From NCBI GenBank assembly GCA_934481325.1, contig CAKSPL010000004.1, forward strand, positions 1 to 34,714: a stretch of 34,714 nt of DNA. The letters are read 5' to 3'. The position numbers and the translations under genes were made by a program. The DNA is from an uncultured Eubacteriales bacterium. GTDB taxonomy: Bacteria > Bacillota > Clostridia > Oscillospirales > CAG-272. The first letter of the stretch is position 1, and each line of letters starts with the position of its first letter. Shown piece by piece: positions 1-7,645 of this stretch. Below the pieces are notes generated by a model. It was not told where the DNA came from, searched no databases, and saw only the letters and a program-made list of their open reading frames with translations.

Positions 1-187
1 CATACGCCGAGGGAGGGTTTTGGCGATAGAAAACGGAAAATCAAAAGAAACCCGGCTGTACAGCCGGGTTTCTTCCTTAGACGGTGTCAAGACAGCAGTG
101 ATTTTGGAAGTTGTACAAACTCTCAAGGAGTCTGCCCTGTAAAAGACCCCTGTTTCCGTTTTCGGTCTGCACGAATTATGCAAGCCC
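1..187. repeat. Dispersed inverted-repeat element, copy 1 (left part flanked by window edge)
   Basis: This stretch is about 80% alike, by eye, to 33749-33931 and 34013-34172. It holds a perfect hairpin at 48-71 (AAACCCGGCT, 4-base loop, AGCCGGGTTT), a conserved middle (TTAGACGGTGTCAAG at 77-91, GGAAGTTGTACAA at 107-119), and a right terminal repeat at 153-187 that reads TTTCCGTTTTCGGTCTGCAC and on to ATGCAAGCCC. The left 30 bases (ending GGCGATAGAAAACGG) match the flank of copy 3 instead of a terminal repeat. The hairpin followed by TTTCTTCCTT could end transcription in either direction. The right end overlaps the 3' end of the ETF gene and supplies its stop codon. Confidence 0.85.
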
Positions 188-1546
188 CATAATAACTCCG
201 TAGTCGGCGTAATCAAAAATCGAAGCGTTTTTGTCGCGATTCACGGCAATTACCGTTCCCGCACCCCGCATCCCCGCAATGTGATGCACCGCGCCCGAAA
301 CGCCGAACGCCACGTACACCGCGGGAGCAACGCTCCTGCCGGTCAATCCCACCTGTGCGGAATACGGCATCCAACCGTCGTCCACGACGGCGCGGGTGGC
401 GCAAAGCTCCGCACCGTACCGCCCTGCCAGCGCACGGATGCGCTCGCGGGAGGATTTTGCCCCCATTCCGAGCGTGAAAATGACCTCGCCCGCCGTAGTG
501 TCCTCGGTGCGCAGGGTCGCCAGTGCGGGGCGCGTGCGGCAGACAATGCCCGCAAGCTTATCCCCCGCAAAGGCGGGGCGCACCATCACAAGCTGTCCGT
601 TCTGCACCTCCAGTGCCGTGCAATCGGCACAAAGCCCGGTTTCCAGCAATACCGCCAACCGCGCCGCCAGCTCCCGGCTTTCCGGGGCGGTGTCAAAAAA
701 CACGGCGGTGGGGTTCAGGGTGCGGATTTGCTCCGCCAGTGCCGCGGGGGTATCCGGTTTCAGCACCCGCACGTTCCCGCTGACGGCACCTGCCATCGCG
801 CGGACGCGCTCCCCCACGCAGAAAATACCGGGCAGCTCCCCTACCCGCTCTGCCACGGGCGCGATGCGCTTTTTTTCCAGTGCCGCACGGATGACCCCGT
901 CCAATTCCTCCGGGCGGATAAAGGTACACCTGCGGCGATCGCGGGCGTTCTCTTTTGCATACAGCACCCGCGTGGGGGAGCCGCCCGTCCCGCAACGCGA
1001 AACGTCCGCACCAAGCTCGGCGGCGTTCCATACCGTCACGCTCCCGGGCTTGGAAAAAATGCCGGGAAAGCGGAGTGCCGCCACCCGCTCAAAGGACAAA
1101 AGGGCGGGATACGGGAGGCGTTTTTCGTCGGTTTCCCGCGTGCGCACCCGCACGCCCGCATCGTCCGCCCCGAGGATTTCCAGCACCTCGGCGGCGGCAG
1201 AAAGCCCGCACCGCTCGGCAAGCTCCGCGCCCACCTGACCGGTATCCCCCTCCAGCGTTTTCCTGCCGCAGAACACCGCGTCCGGGCTCAGCCGTTTCAG
1301 TGCCAAAGAAAGCACGTAAGAGGTGGCAAGCGTGTCCGCCCCCGCAAAAGCGGGATCGGAGAGCAAATACGCGTGCTTCGCGCCAAGGCGCGTAAGGCGC
1401 AACAGCACCTCCTCGCCCTTTGGCGGTGCCATAGAAAGCAATTCCACCTCCGCCCCGGGTATCCGCAGGGCACATTCCAGTGCCGCCGCGTCAAAGGGTC
1501 CGATTTCCCCGCCCGAATCGGGGCGCACACAAACAACAATCCTCAT
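176..1546 (-). CDS. Fused electron transfer flavoprotein, beta then alpha subunit, C-terminus truncated
   Basis: A single 456-residue chain carries an EtfB-like N-terminal half and an EtfA-like C-terminal half; these are normally two proteins of about 260 and 320-340 residues. EtfB signs include FAGADTLATSYVLSLALK and GRKTLEGDTGQVGAELAE. EtfA signs include PAFAGDKLAGIVCRTRPALA (domain I end), then the FAD domain with ATRAVVDDGWMPYSAQVGLTG, FGVSGAVHHIAGM and AVNRDKNASIFDYADYG. Family members continue for roughly 15-20 residues after that ADYG; here the protein stops after six more (VIMGLA), and the codons for GLA plus the TAA stop lie in the terminal repeat of the element at 1-187. The ATG overlaps the stop of the FGGY kinase (ATGA). 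Role inferred: electron acceptor or bifurcating partner of the FAD oxidase at 7646-9076. Family call is firm, partner is inference. Confidence 0.9.
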   Translation of the reverse strand: MRIVVCVRPDSGGEIGPFDAAALECALRIPGAEVELLSMAPPKGEEVLLRLTRLGAKHAYLLSDPAFAGADTLATSYVLSLALKRLSPDAVFCGRKTLEGDTGQVGAELAERCGLSAAAEVLEILGADDAGVRVRTRETDEKRLPYPALLSFERVAALRFPGIFSKPGSVTVWNAAELGADVSRCGTGGSPTRVLYAKENARDRRRCTFIRPEELDGVIRAALEKKRIAPVAERVGELPGIFCVGERVRAMAGAVSGNVRVLKPDTPAALAEQIRTLNPTAVFFDTAPESRELAARLAVLLETGLCADCTALEVQNGQLVMVRPAFAGDKLAGIVCRTRPALATLRTEDTTAGEVIFTLGMGAKSSRERIRALAGRYGAELCATRAVVDDGWMPYSAQVGLTGRSVAPAVYVAFGVSGAVHHIAGMRGAGTVIAVNRDKNASIFDYADYGVIMGLA

Positions 1547-3015
1547 TGCGCTTCCCCGTGATAAATCGGTGCCAGAGCCTCTGCCACGCGCACGTACCGC
1601 TCAAACACCTTTGCATACGCGGCGGTGTTTTCCGCATCGGGCGTGACGGTGCCCCGTTCGTGTACACAGCATTCCGCCGCCTCGGCAGGGCTTCGGAACA
1701 CGCCGGCGGCAACGCCCGCCAGCATAGCGGAGCCGAGCGAGGAGTCACTGCTTTCGGTCAGCCGGAGGGTCATCCCGAGGCAATCCGCCGTGATTTTCCG
1801 CCACAGCGGGCTTTTTGCCCCGCCGCCGATCAGCACGGCGGTTTTGCCCGTCGGCACGCCGATTTCGGCAAGCGTTTTTTTGGAGTGCAGGAGCGAGAGC
1901 GACACCCCCTCCAATACCGCGCGGGTGAAATGCGCCTTTGTGTGTGTGGAGCGGATGCCGGTAAAGCTGCCGCAAAGCGCGGGGTCGGCAAAGGGGGTCA
2001 GTTCCCCGTTGAGATAGGGGTGATAAATCAGCCCCCCGGCACCGATCGGCACGCCCGCCGCGCCGGCATCCAGCTCCCGGTAGCTACCGCCGAAGGTGTC
2101 CCGATACCACCGGAGCGACGATGCCGCCGCCTTGGTGGCGGTGCCGGGATACCACAGCCCTTTCACGATGTGGGAATAGTTGACCAAATCCCGGTGGGGG
2201 TACGCGCGGTCGGTAATCACGCAGATGCGCCCCGCCGTGGCGAGCTTGACCGTGGTATCGCCCAGCCCCACGGCTCCCGCGGCAAACAGCTCCATCGCCG
2301 TGTCGGTGGTACCGCATACCACGGGGGTCCCCGCAAGAAGTCCGGTTTCTGCCGCCGCACCCGGGGTCACCGCACCCACAACGTCGGTGGGGGCAACCAC
2401 GGGCGGCAGAACGGAAAGCGGCACACCGCAAAGGGCGGCAAGCTCCGCATTCCACTCCCCGCGCGTGACGTCAAACAGCATACTGCCCTCCGCCTCGATA
2501 GAATCGGTACACCATACGCCCGTGAGGAAATACCGGATGTAATCCTTTTCAAAAAAGAGGTGACGGAGCGCGCGCATCGTTTCCGGCTCGTTCCGGCGCA
2601 ACCACAAAAGCTGAGGGAGCGTCCAGATGGTGTCGGGCTTGTGGCAGGTGAGGGCAAAAATACGCTCCCCCGCCGCCGCGCGCAATTCTTCTGCCTCCGC
2701 AAAGGAACGGGAATCCGTCCAATGGACGGCAGGGCGCAGGGGCTTCATTTCCCCGTCGCACAAAACCGCCGTGTGCGTGGCGGAATCGATTGCCACCGCA
2801 AGAATATCCGCGGCGGAAATGCCAGAATCCCATATCGCGCGCGTGTTTTCGCAAAGCGCGGAAAGCCAGTCTCCGGGGGCTTGCTCGCAGGCACCGGGGG
2901 CGGGGTGCGCGGTGGGATACTCCACCGAATGTTCCGCCGCGACGTTGCCGCGCGTGTCCAGTAGCGTTACTTTGGAGGAGCCGCCGCCGAAATCGATACC
3001 GAGTAAATATTTCAT
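1543..3015 (-). CDS. FGGY-family carbohydrate kinase (xylulokinase-like)
   Basis: A 490-residue sugar kinase of the ASKHA fold that would phosphorylate a ketose or polyol with ATP in the cytosol. The N-terminal phosphate loop is visible (GIDFGGGSSKVTLLD, residues 6-20), followed by AVHWTDSRS near 100 as in xylulokinases, GTTDTAMELFAAG in the middle and the C-terminal GGGAKSPLWRKITADCLG with SSLGSAMLAGVAAG, which form the ATP site. Length is normal for the family. I start it at ATG 3015 because the homology begins there; the frame stays open for 22 more codons, but those run into dispersed repeat sequence. No good ribosome site precedes ATG 3015 (GTGAAAAAACA), so translation may be weak. It lies behind a 311-base gap from the rest of the operon and overlaps the ETF gene by four bases. 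Substrate cannot be read from sequence. Confidence 0.9.
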   Translation of the reverse strand: MKYLLGIDFGGGSSKVTLLDTRGNVAAEHSVEYPTAHPAPGACEQAPGDWLSALCENTRAIWDSGISAADILAVAIDSATHTAVLCDGEMKPLRPAVHWTDSRSFAEAEELRAAAGERIFALTCHKPDTIWTLPQLLWLRRNEPETMRALRHLFFEKDYIRYFLTGVWCTDSIEAEGSMLFDVTRGEWNAELAALCGVPLSVLPPVVAPTDVVGAVTPGAAAETGLLAGTPVVCGTTDTAMELFAAGAVGLGDTTVKLATAGRICVITDRAYPHRDLVNYSHIVKGLWYPGTATKAAASSLRWYRDTFGGSYRELDAGAAGVPIGAGGLIYHPYLNGELTPFADPALCGSFTGIRSTHTKAHFTRAVLEGVSLSLLHSKKTLAEIGVPTGKTAVLIGGGAKSPLWRKITADCLGMTLRLTESSDSSLGSAMLAGVAAGVFRSPAEAAECCVHERGTVTPDAENTAAYAKVFERYVRVAEALAPIYHGEAQ

Positions 3016-3326
3016 TGTTTTTTCACAGGAGGATGTTTTTGGGAAAAGTTCCCCCTGATTCCTTTCAAAACTTTCCGGCAATTGCCGCCGGGAGGTACGG
3101 ACATTGTGAAGAAAGCATTCAGCGTTTTTGCGGGGTGGGGTCAGCCCCCTCCCGGAGGGAGCCTTTTGGAGGTTGTGCGAATATCGCGGGGGGTGGCTTG
3201 CTTACCGTATTGCCCCCTGCAATGGAATTTCGCCTTTCGGTGCGGCGCGTGCAATCCTTTTTCAAAGGTTTTCGCGGGGGGACGCAGGGGGGAGCCTTTT
3301 GCAAAAGGCTCCCCCCTGCCGCGTCC
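3016..3326. repeat. Repeat-filled intergenic gap inside the sugar operon
   Basis: No gene is supported here. The stretch is a patchwork of short inverted repeats of the kind common in GC-rich clostridia. The largest is a perfect 36-base palindrome at 3284-3319 (arm GCAGGGGGGAGCCTTTTGC), directly after the DUF4867 stop codon. Others include GTCAGCCCCCTCCCGGAGGGAGCC near 3138 (broken up here: GGGTCAGCCCCCTCCC then GGAGGGAGCC) and TTTTTCAAAGGTTTTCGC near 3259. The palindrome lacks a U-tract, so it may stabilise an mRNA end more than stop transcription. Confidence 0.75.
3284..3319. repeat. Perfect 36-base palindrome
   Basis: The two arms, 3284-3302 and 3301-3319, are exact reverse complements that share the central GC. 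Flanking GGACGC (3280-3285) and GCGTCC (3321-3326) can lengthen the stem past a bulge. It sits 8 bases or less downstream of the DUF4867 stop codon. Confidence 0.9.
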
Positions 3327-3977
3327 TTAATACACGATTTTGTAATTCGTGCCGGTGATGCCGGGGGCGGCCCCGCGGGAAAGCAGATCGGTGTTTTCCT
3401 CGTGCGCCAACAGCCATTTGTTCTTGCGCCAAAGGAGCGCGTCGTCCGTCGGGGCTTCAAGCGGAGTGTTGGTTCCCTCCGGCAGCCCCACCACACAGCC
3501 AAAGCCGGTTTCCTCCACCTCGCAGGGGCAGAAATGGAGCGTGGTGGCGTACACCTCCACCGCCTCGCCCCGGTGCAAAAGGAACGCGCGAAGTGCCGAG
3601 GCGTCCACCCTGCCGTTTTTGATATCCTGCCTTGTGCCGAGAATCAGCACCAGGTCGGTTACGGCGATATTCAGCTCGGAGGAGGCGTGCCATTCCAACG
3701 CGTTCAGCCGATTGTTATGCCCGTGGCAGTAGCCCACCTCCGCAGGGAGTGTGCCGAAAATTCCGGTTTGGATTTCGCCCGCAATCGACAGCTCCTCAAA
3801 TTCCGGGAGCGACGCCACGTACGCACTTCCCTTTTCGGGGCGCACCACGCCTGCCGCCACGGCAAGAATCTCCGCGGTGTCCGTCTCCACGCGCCGCCCG
3901 TAGGCGGCAAACTCGGGGGAGTCGGTTTCAAAGAACGCAAGATTCGGGTTTTTAGCCCGCAGTTCTTCCAGTGTCAC
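3327..3977 (-). CDS. DUF4867 family cupin-like protein
   Basis: A 216-residue protein that I assign to DUF4867, a family of unknown function usually found next to sugar isomerases, kinases and aldolases. The middle reads like a cupin metal site, CHGHNNRLNALEWHASSE (about residues 83-100) with His, Glu and His spaced as ligands, followed by EVYATTLHFCPCEVEETGFG and a GLPEGTN turn. The tail LLWRKNKWLLAHEEN is also typical. By fold it resembles ureidoglycolate lyase and other small cupin isomerases/lyases, so an isomerisation or lyase step on a keto-sugar is plausible, but this is inference. The start is GTG at 3977, preceded by GAGGGCAGAACC; an ATG does not fit as well. Ten bases separate it from the IolB-like gene upstream. 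Confidence 0.82.
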   Translation of the reverse strand: MTLEELRAKNPNLAFFETDSPEFAAYGRRVETDTAEILAVAAGVVRPEKGSAYVASLPEFEELSIAGEIQTGIFGTLPAEVGYCHGHNNRLNALEWHASSELNIAVTDLVLILGTRQDIKNGRVDASALRAFLLHRGEAVEVYATTLHFCPCEVEETGFGCVVGLPEGTNTPLEAPTDDALLWRKNKWLLAHEENTDLLSRGAAPGITGTNYKIVY

Positions 3978-3987
3978 GGTTCTGCCC

Positions 3988-4776
3988 TCACTTTACCCAA
4001 TCGTGTTCCGGGTCGTTGCTCCGGTTAAAGCCCTGATGGTCGCCCGCCATCAGCCACAGGAAATAGGTTTTGTAGCCGGGGGCGGACACTGTGGAGTGAT
4101 ACCCGTAGGGGAACTCCACCAGCTCGTCGTTCTTCACGCGGTACGCCTCGTCCACCTTGCCGTCCGCCGTGTACAGGCATTGCACGGCAAAGCCCTGCTC
4201 CGGGTCAAACAGGAAATAATAGACCTCCTCCGCAATGCACTCGCGGGGCATATCGTCCACGTCGTGCTTATGGGGCGGGAACCCTGCCCAGTTACCCTCG
4301 GTGCAGTACGCCTCGCCCACGGTCAGGTGCTTTGCGTTGGAATTGCCGTCCACGATAAAGCTGGTTTCGCGCTCAAAGGGCACTCTGCCCAGCTTTTTCA
4401 GTACCACATGCTCCTCCCGCAGGACCTGCGGTTCGGTTTTCTCGCTTGTGAGTGCGCCGCAAACGGCGATTTTCAGGTGATCCCGTGCCTCAATCTCACA
4501 CGCAAAATCGCGCGGCAGATAGACCGCCTCGGCGCGGCGGTTTTCAAACACCGTGGCGCGATTGCCGATATTTTCCCACCTTGTGCCGCCAAAGGACACG
4601 TTGCAATGCCCCGAAAGCAGAATCAGTGCCTTCTCCTCCCCGCCGGTGGCAAAGGGGAGCTTTTCGCCCGCCTCCAATTCGATAATGCCGAAGGAAAGGC
4701 GTTTGAGACTGCACTCGCCGATTTTGCAGATTTCGGTGTAGCCGTTTTTCGGGGTATAGGTTTTCTTAAAATTCAT
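3988..4776 (-). CDS. iolB: 5-deoxy-glucuronate isomerase family protein (IolB-like cupin)
   Basis: A 262-residue double-cupin of the IolB/KduI family. IolB turns 5-deoxy-D-glucuronate into 5-dehydro-2-deoxy-D-gluconate in inositol catabolism. The first cupin holds GEEKALILLSGHCNV; the second has the metal-binding stretch GFPPHKHDVDDMPRE (His-x-His, then Glu) near residues 163-180, followed by EEVYYFLFDPEQGFAVQ and the closing FPYGYHSTVSAPGYKTYFLW, all characteristic of IolB. Length matches the family (about 260-275). Its ATG lies inside the last codons of the PfkB kinase gene, with AAAGGAGA as ribosome site in that gene, so the two are translationally coupled. Since no inositol dehydrogenase, dehydratase or hydrolase genes are nearby, it may act on another uronate-like compound. 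Confidence 0.88.
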   Translation of the reverse strand: MNFKKTYTPKNGYTEICKIGECSLKRLSFGIIELEAGEKLPFATGGEEKALILLSGHCNVSFGGTRWENIGNRATVFENRRAEAVYLPRDFACEIEARDHLKIAVCGALTSEKTEPQVLREEHVVLKKLGRVPFERETSFIVDGNSNAKHLTVGEAYCTEGNWAGFPPHKHDVDDMPRECIAEEVYYFLFDPEQGFAVQCLYTADGKVDEAYRVKNDELVEFPYGYHSTVSAPGYKTYFLWLMAGDHQGFNRSNDPEHDWVK

Positions 4777-5683
4777 AGCCGTTCTCCTTTAAGTATCGGA
4801 GCGTGGTTTCGTGATCCGGGATGCTTTCCCGCGCGCCCACGCCCGTGCATTTCAGTGCCGCCACGGCACTGGCATACAGACAGCATTTTTCGGGGGGATA
4901 GCCCCGCATCAGCCCTGCGGCAAACGCGCCGTGAAACACGTCGCCCGAGCCGTTGGAATCCACCACCGCGGCGGGGGTTGCCGGGTACTCCCAAAAACGC
5001 GCCCCGTCATAGGCGGTGCCGCCCTTTTTTCCCTCGGTAATGACGACAAGGCGGGGGGAATAGGTGTCAAAAAGTGCTTTTGCCGCCTCCCTGACCGTTC
5101 CCTTGCCCGTATGCGCCAGCGCAAACTCGCAGGAGGGAATCAGATAATCGGTAAGGGAGAGCAGCTCCGCCACGCCCTCGTAAAGTCCGCCGCAGTCGTA
5201 CAGCACCGGCACCCCGTGTGCGCGGGCGATTTTCGCCGCCGCCACCGCCGCCGTCAGCTCGTTGCCGTCCACCATCAGGAGCGCGGCATCGGCAATCGCC
5301 GCCGTATGCTCCGCCGTCAGGGAAAAGGGCGGGAGCGTGCCTTTGTCAAACACGCAGGTGCGGGTGGCGGTATCGGCGGCAAGCAGAACCGTGGAGGTAA
5401 AGGAGCGGTAGCCGGAAAGCATCCGTACCGGCGCGGTATCCACGCCGTACCGGGCAAAATCCTCATAAAGGAACTCCCCCGCCGCATCGTCGGCAAGCAC
5501 GCCCGCAAACGCGGTATCGCACCCCAGCTTCGCCGCCGCCACAAGACCCGTGGCAGCAGGGCCTCCGCCCGCCTGCCGGATTCCGACGGCGCGCAGTTTG
5601 GTATCCTCCGCGGGGTAGTGCGGCACGGTGACCAGCGTGTCCGCCACGCAGGCACCGATGGCAATGATTTTCCCTTTTTTCAT
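4766..5683 (-). CDS. PfkB-family sugar kinase (ribokinase/IolC type)
   Basis: A 305-residue ribokinase-fold kinase. The N-terminus shows KIIAIGACVADTLVTVPHYP and the sugar-binding GGGPAATGLVAAAKLG (about 38-53). The C-terminal catalytic motif is NGSGDVFHGAFAAGL, with the Asp base in GSGD; most relatives have GAGD, so Ala to Ser here. Between an aldolase and an IolB-like isomerase, the obvious reading is a 5-dehydro-2-deoxygluconokinase (IolC-like) or a tagatose/fructose phosphate kinase feeding the aldolase; which one is not decidable by eye. I start it at ATG 5683; a GTG at 5692 overlaps the aldolase stop (GTGA) and adds three residues, with AAAGG four bases ahead of it, so it is a real alternative. 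It overlaps the next gene by 11 bases. Confidence 0.88.
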   Translation of the reverse strand: MKKGKIIAIGACVADTLVTVPHYPAEDTKLRAVGIRQAGGGPAATGLVAAAKLGCDTAFAGVLADDAAGEFLYEDFARYGVDTAPVRMLSGYRSFTSTVLLAADTATRTCVFDKGTLPPFSLTAEHTAAIADAALLMVDGNELTAAVAAAKIARAHGVPVLYDCGGLYEGVAELLSLTDYLIPSCEFALAHTGKGTVREAAKALFDTYSPRLVVITEGKKGGTAYDGARFWEYPATPAAVVDSNGSGDVFHGAFAAGLMRGYPPEKCCLYASAVAALKCTGVGARESIPDHETTLRYLKENGYEF

Positions 5684-5688
5684 CCCGT

Positions 5689-6531
5689 TCACAGAGCCTT
5701 TCCCGCGGCACCCGTGAGGGCGATTTTGGAGAGTGCCAGCTCCTTCACGCGCGAAACGGCGTTTTTCATAAAGAGGTCTACGGCATAGGAGTGCCCCGGG
5801 TCGTCAAGCGACTGTTTCGTGCCGTCCAGGAACGCACAGCACACGTCGGTGCCGATGTTCATTTTGCGGATGCCCGCCGCAATCGCGCGCTTGACCTGGT
5901 CATCCGGAATCCCGGAGCCGCCGTGCAGAACCAGCGGTACCCCGCCGGTTGCTTTGCGGATAGCGTCAATGCGGTCGATATCCAGCTTCGGGGGCTTTTT
6001 GTAATGCCCGTGGGCGTTGCCCACCAGCACGGCAAGACAGCACACCCCGGTGCGGCGCACAAACTCCGCCGCTTCCGCGGGCGAGGTAAACTCGTCCATC
6101 GCGTCGTCGTTCACACTGCCCACGTGCCCCAACTCCCCCTCTACGGGAACGCCGAGTACGGCGCAAGTCTCCACAGCGGCGCGGGTCATTGCCACGTTTT
6201 CCTCAAACGGATGCGCGGAGCCGTCTAACATAATGCCGGTTGCGCCCGCGCGCAGAGCCAACTGCATTTCCTTGGCGGAGGGGCCGTGGTCGAGATGCAG
6301 ACACACCGGCACGCTTGCCTTTTCGGCGGCGGCGCGGACGATGGGGGCAAGATAATACCCGCTCCCCTCCACGAAAAGGCGTGGGTAGATCTGCATGATA
6401 ATCGGTGCGTGCGCTCCTTCCGCGGCGGCAATCACGCCCATCACCGTTTCCATATTATACACGTTAAACGCCGGAATGCAATAGTTTTTTTCCTCTGCCA
6501 TTCCGATGACTTTATCAAGCGTTACTAACAT
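5689..6531 (-). CDS. Class II ketose-bisphosphate aldolase (FbaA/GatY/IolJ family)
   Basis: A 280-residue zinc aldolase that splits a phosphorylated ketose or keto-acid to dihydroxyacetone phosphate and an aldehyde. The zinc and catalytic motif HLDHG is at residues 79-83 (Asp 81, His 82), GELGHVG follows with the second metal ligand, then GNAHGHYKKPPKLD and LHGGSGIPDD carry the third His and the phosphate-binding glycines, and KMNIGTDVC closes the phosphate site. Length and order are as in GatY, KbaY and IolJ. The gene is followed with overlap by the PfkB kinase and preceded by an Fe-S protein gene 18 bases upstream. Ribosome site AAAGGG. The specific substrate (tagatose-1,6-bisphosphate, fructose-1,6-bisphosphate or the inositol intermediate) cannot be told from motifs alone. 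Confidence 0.92.
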   Translation of the reverse strand: MLVTLDKVIGMAEEKNYCIPAFNVYNMETVMGVIAAAEGAHAPIIMQIYPRLFVEGSGYYLAPIVRAAAEKASVPVCLHLDHGPSAKEMQLALRAGATGIMLDGSAHPFEENVAMTRAAVETCAVLGVPVEGELGHVGSVNDDAMDEFTSPAEAAEFVRRTGVCCLAVLVGNAHGHYKKPPKLDIDRIDAIRKATGGVPLVLHGGSGIPDDQVKRAIAAGIRKMNIGTDVCCAFLDGTKQSLDDPGHSYAVDLFMKNAVSRVKELALSKIALTGAAGKAL

Positions 6532-6549
6532 CGTTTCCCTTTCCGGGCA

Positions 6550-7629
6550 TCAGCCCACGATAAGTTCGGAGAGCGCAAGCACCGTGAATCCTGCCGGTGC
6601 GGCGTTTTTCAGCGCGGTATACTCCGAAACCGAGGCGCACACCATCGTGTCCGCGCCCACGTTCTTTGCATTGACGATGCGATCCGCCGCCACCCGCGCG
6701 ATGACCTCGGGCATCCATTCGCTCATCAGGATATTGCCCGCCCACATCGTGTCCTTGCGGTTGCAGAGCATTTCCACGGTATGCCCGGCGGCGTTGACGA
6801 TTTTTCTTGCCTCCTCGGTTTCCCCGAGGTCACGCGCCAGCGCAAACGGATCCTGATAGGTCAGCGTCCCCGCAACGCGGGATACCGGCAGAGCCACGGC
6901 GTCAAATTTTCCGGCAAGGAACGCGGTGTAGGTCACCGCCGATGCCGTCAGCGTCATCCCCCATTCGCCGCAGGTGCGTTTGAGCATCACTGCGTCGACA
7001 GGGTCATACACCACCACGGTTTGGTAGGTGTTCAGCACGGCAAGGCACTCCGCCGCCTGTTTTCTCGTCTCCTCGGCGGCACCGATGAGAAAATCCAGTT
7101 GTGCGCCGGAAGCAGGCTCGTTTGCAAGCACGGTAAAAGGAACTCCGGTTTTCTCCATCGCCTTTACCGCCTTTGCGGCAATCGCGCCCGCCCGATAGCG
7201 TGCGTCGGCACCGAGGAAAAAGAGCGTGTCGGTTTTTGCCGCGTGTGCGGCAAAGGCGGCTGAAAGTGCCGCATCGGGTTCTTTTTCGCCGTAGGCGTTA
7301 CCGGTTTCCACGGCGTTTGCGGTCAATTCCGCGATTTTGGCGGGCAATTTTCCGGCAAGTGCCGCGTCAAGTCTTGCCGCCTTCGTAAACAGCACCGGAT
7401 CCCACCCCGTGACACACTCCTTGGTGCAGGCACCGCACAGTGCGCATTCGTACAGGGTGTCGGCAACCTCCGAAATATCAAACACCCCGCGATTGACCAG
7501 CGAAAGCCCCAAAGCCCTTGCCCTTGCGTTGTTTCTCTCCAACCCCGTGGCGTTGCCGATGGGACAGATATGACGGCACATCCAGCAGAAACGGCAGGAA
7601 TCCACGTTTTTCTTACAAATCTCGTTCAT
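6550..7629 (-). CDS. Two-cluster [4Fe-4S] protein, GlcF/HdrD-like partner of the FAD oxidase
   Basis: A 359-residue cytosolic Fe-S protein. Two full cluster motifs are visible: Cys 12, 15, 18 and 22 followed by Pro, and Cys 62, 65, 68 and 72. This is the ferredoxin-like head of glycolate oxidase GlcF and heterodisulfide reductase subunits. In contrast to GlcF, I see no intact CCG cysteine-rich repeats in the remaining 280 residues; only scattered Cys occur (RTCGEWG, MLCNRKD, MVCASVS), so the C-terminal part is a derived or different domain. It sits between the FAD oxidase and the aldolase with 16-18 base gaps. The likely job is to carry electrons from the oxidase FAD, possibly toward the ETF fusion at 176-1546. 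Ribosome site GGAGAGGG ahead of ATG 7629. Confidence 0.85.
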   Translation of the reverse strand: MNEICKKNVDSCRFCWMCRHICPIGNATGLERNNARARALGLSLVNRGVFDISEVADTLYECALCGACTKECVTGWDPVLFTKAARLDAALAGKLPAKIAELTANAVETGNAYGEKEPDAALSAAFAAHAAKTDTLFFLGADARYRAGAIAAKAVKAMEKTGVPFTVLANEPASGAQLDFLIGAAEETRKQAAECLAVLNTYQTVVVYDPVDAVMLKRTCGEWGMTLTASAVTYTAFLAGKFDAVALPVSRVAGTLTYQDPFALARDLGETEEARKIVNAAGHTVEMLCNRKDTMWAGNILMSEWMPEVIARVAADRIVNAKNVGADTMVCASVSEYTALKNAAPAGFTVLALSELIVG

Positions 7630-7645
7630 TTTCCCTCTCCTTTTC

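Noticed and set aside
176..6531. A complete inositol catabolic operon
   Set aside because: Only IolB-, IolC- and IolJ-like steps are present; no IolG, IolE or IolD-like genes, and the isomerase and redox genes do not belong to it.
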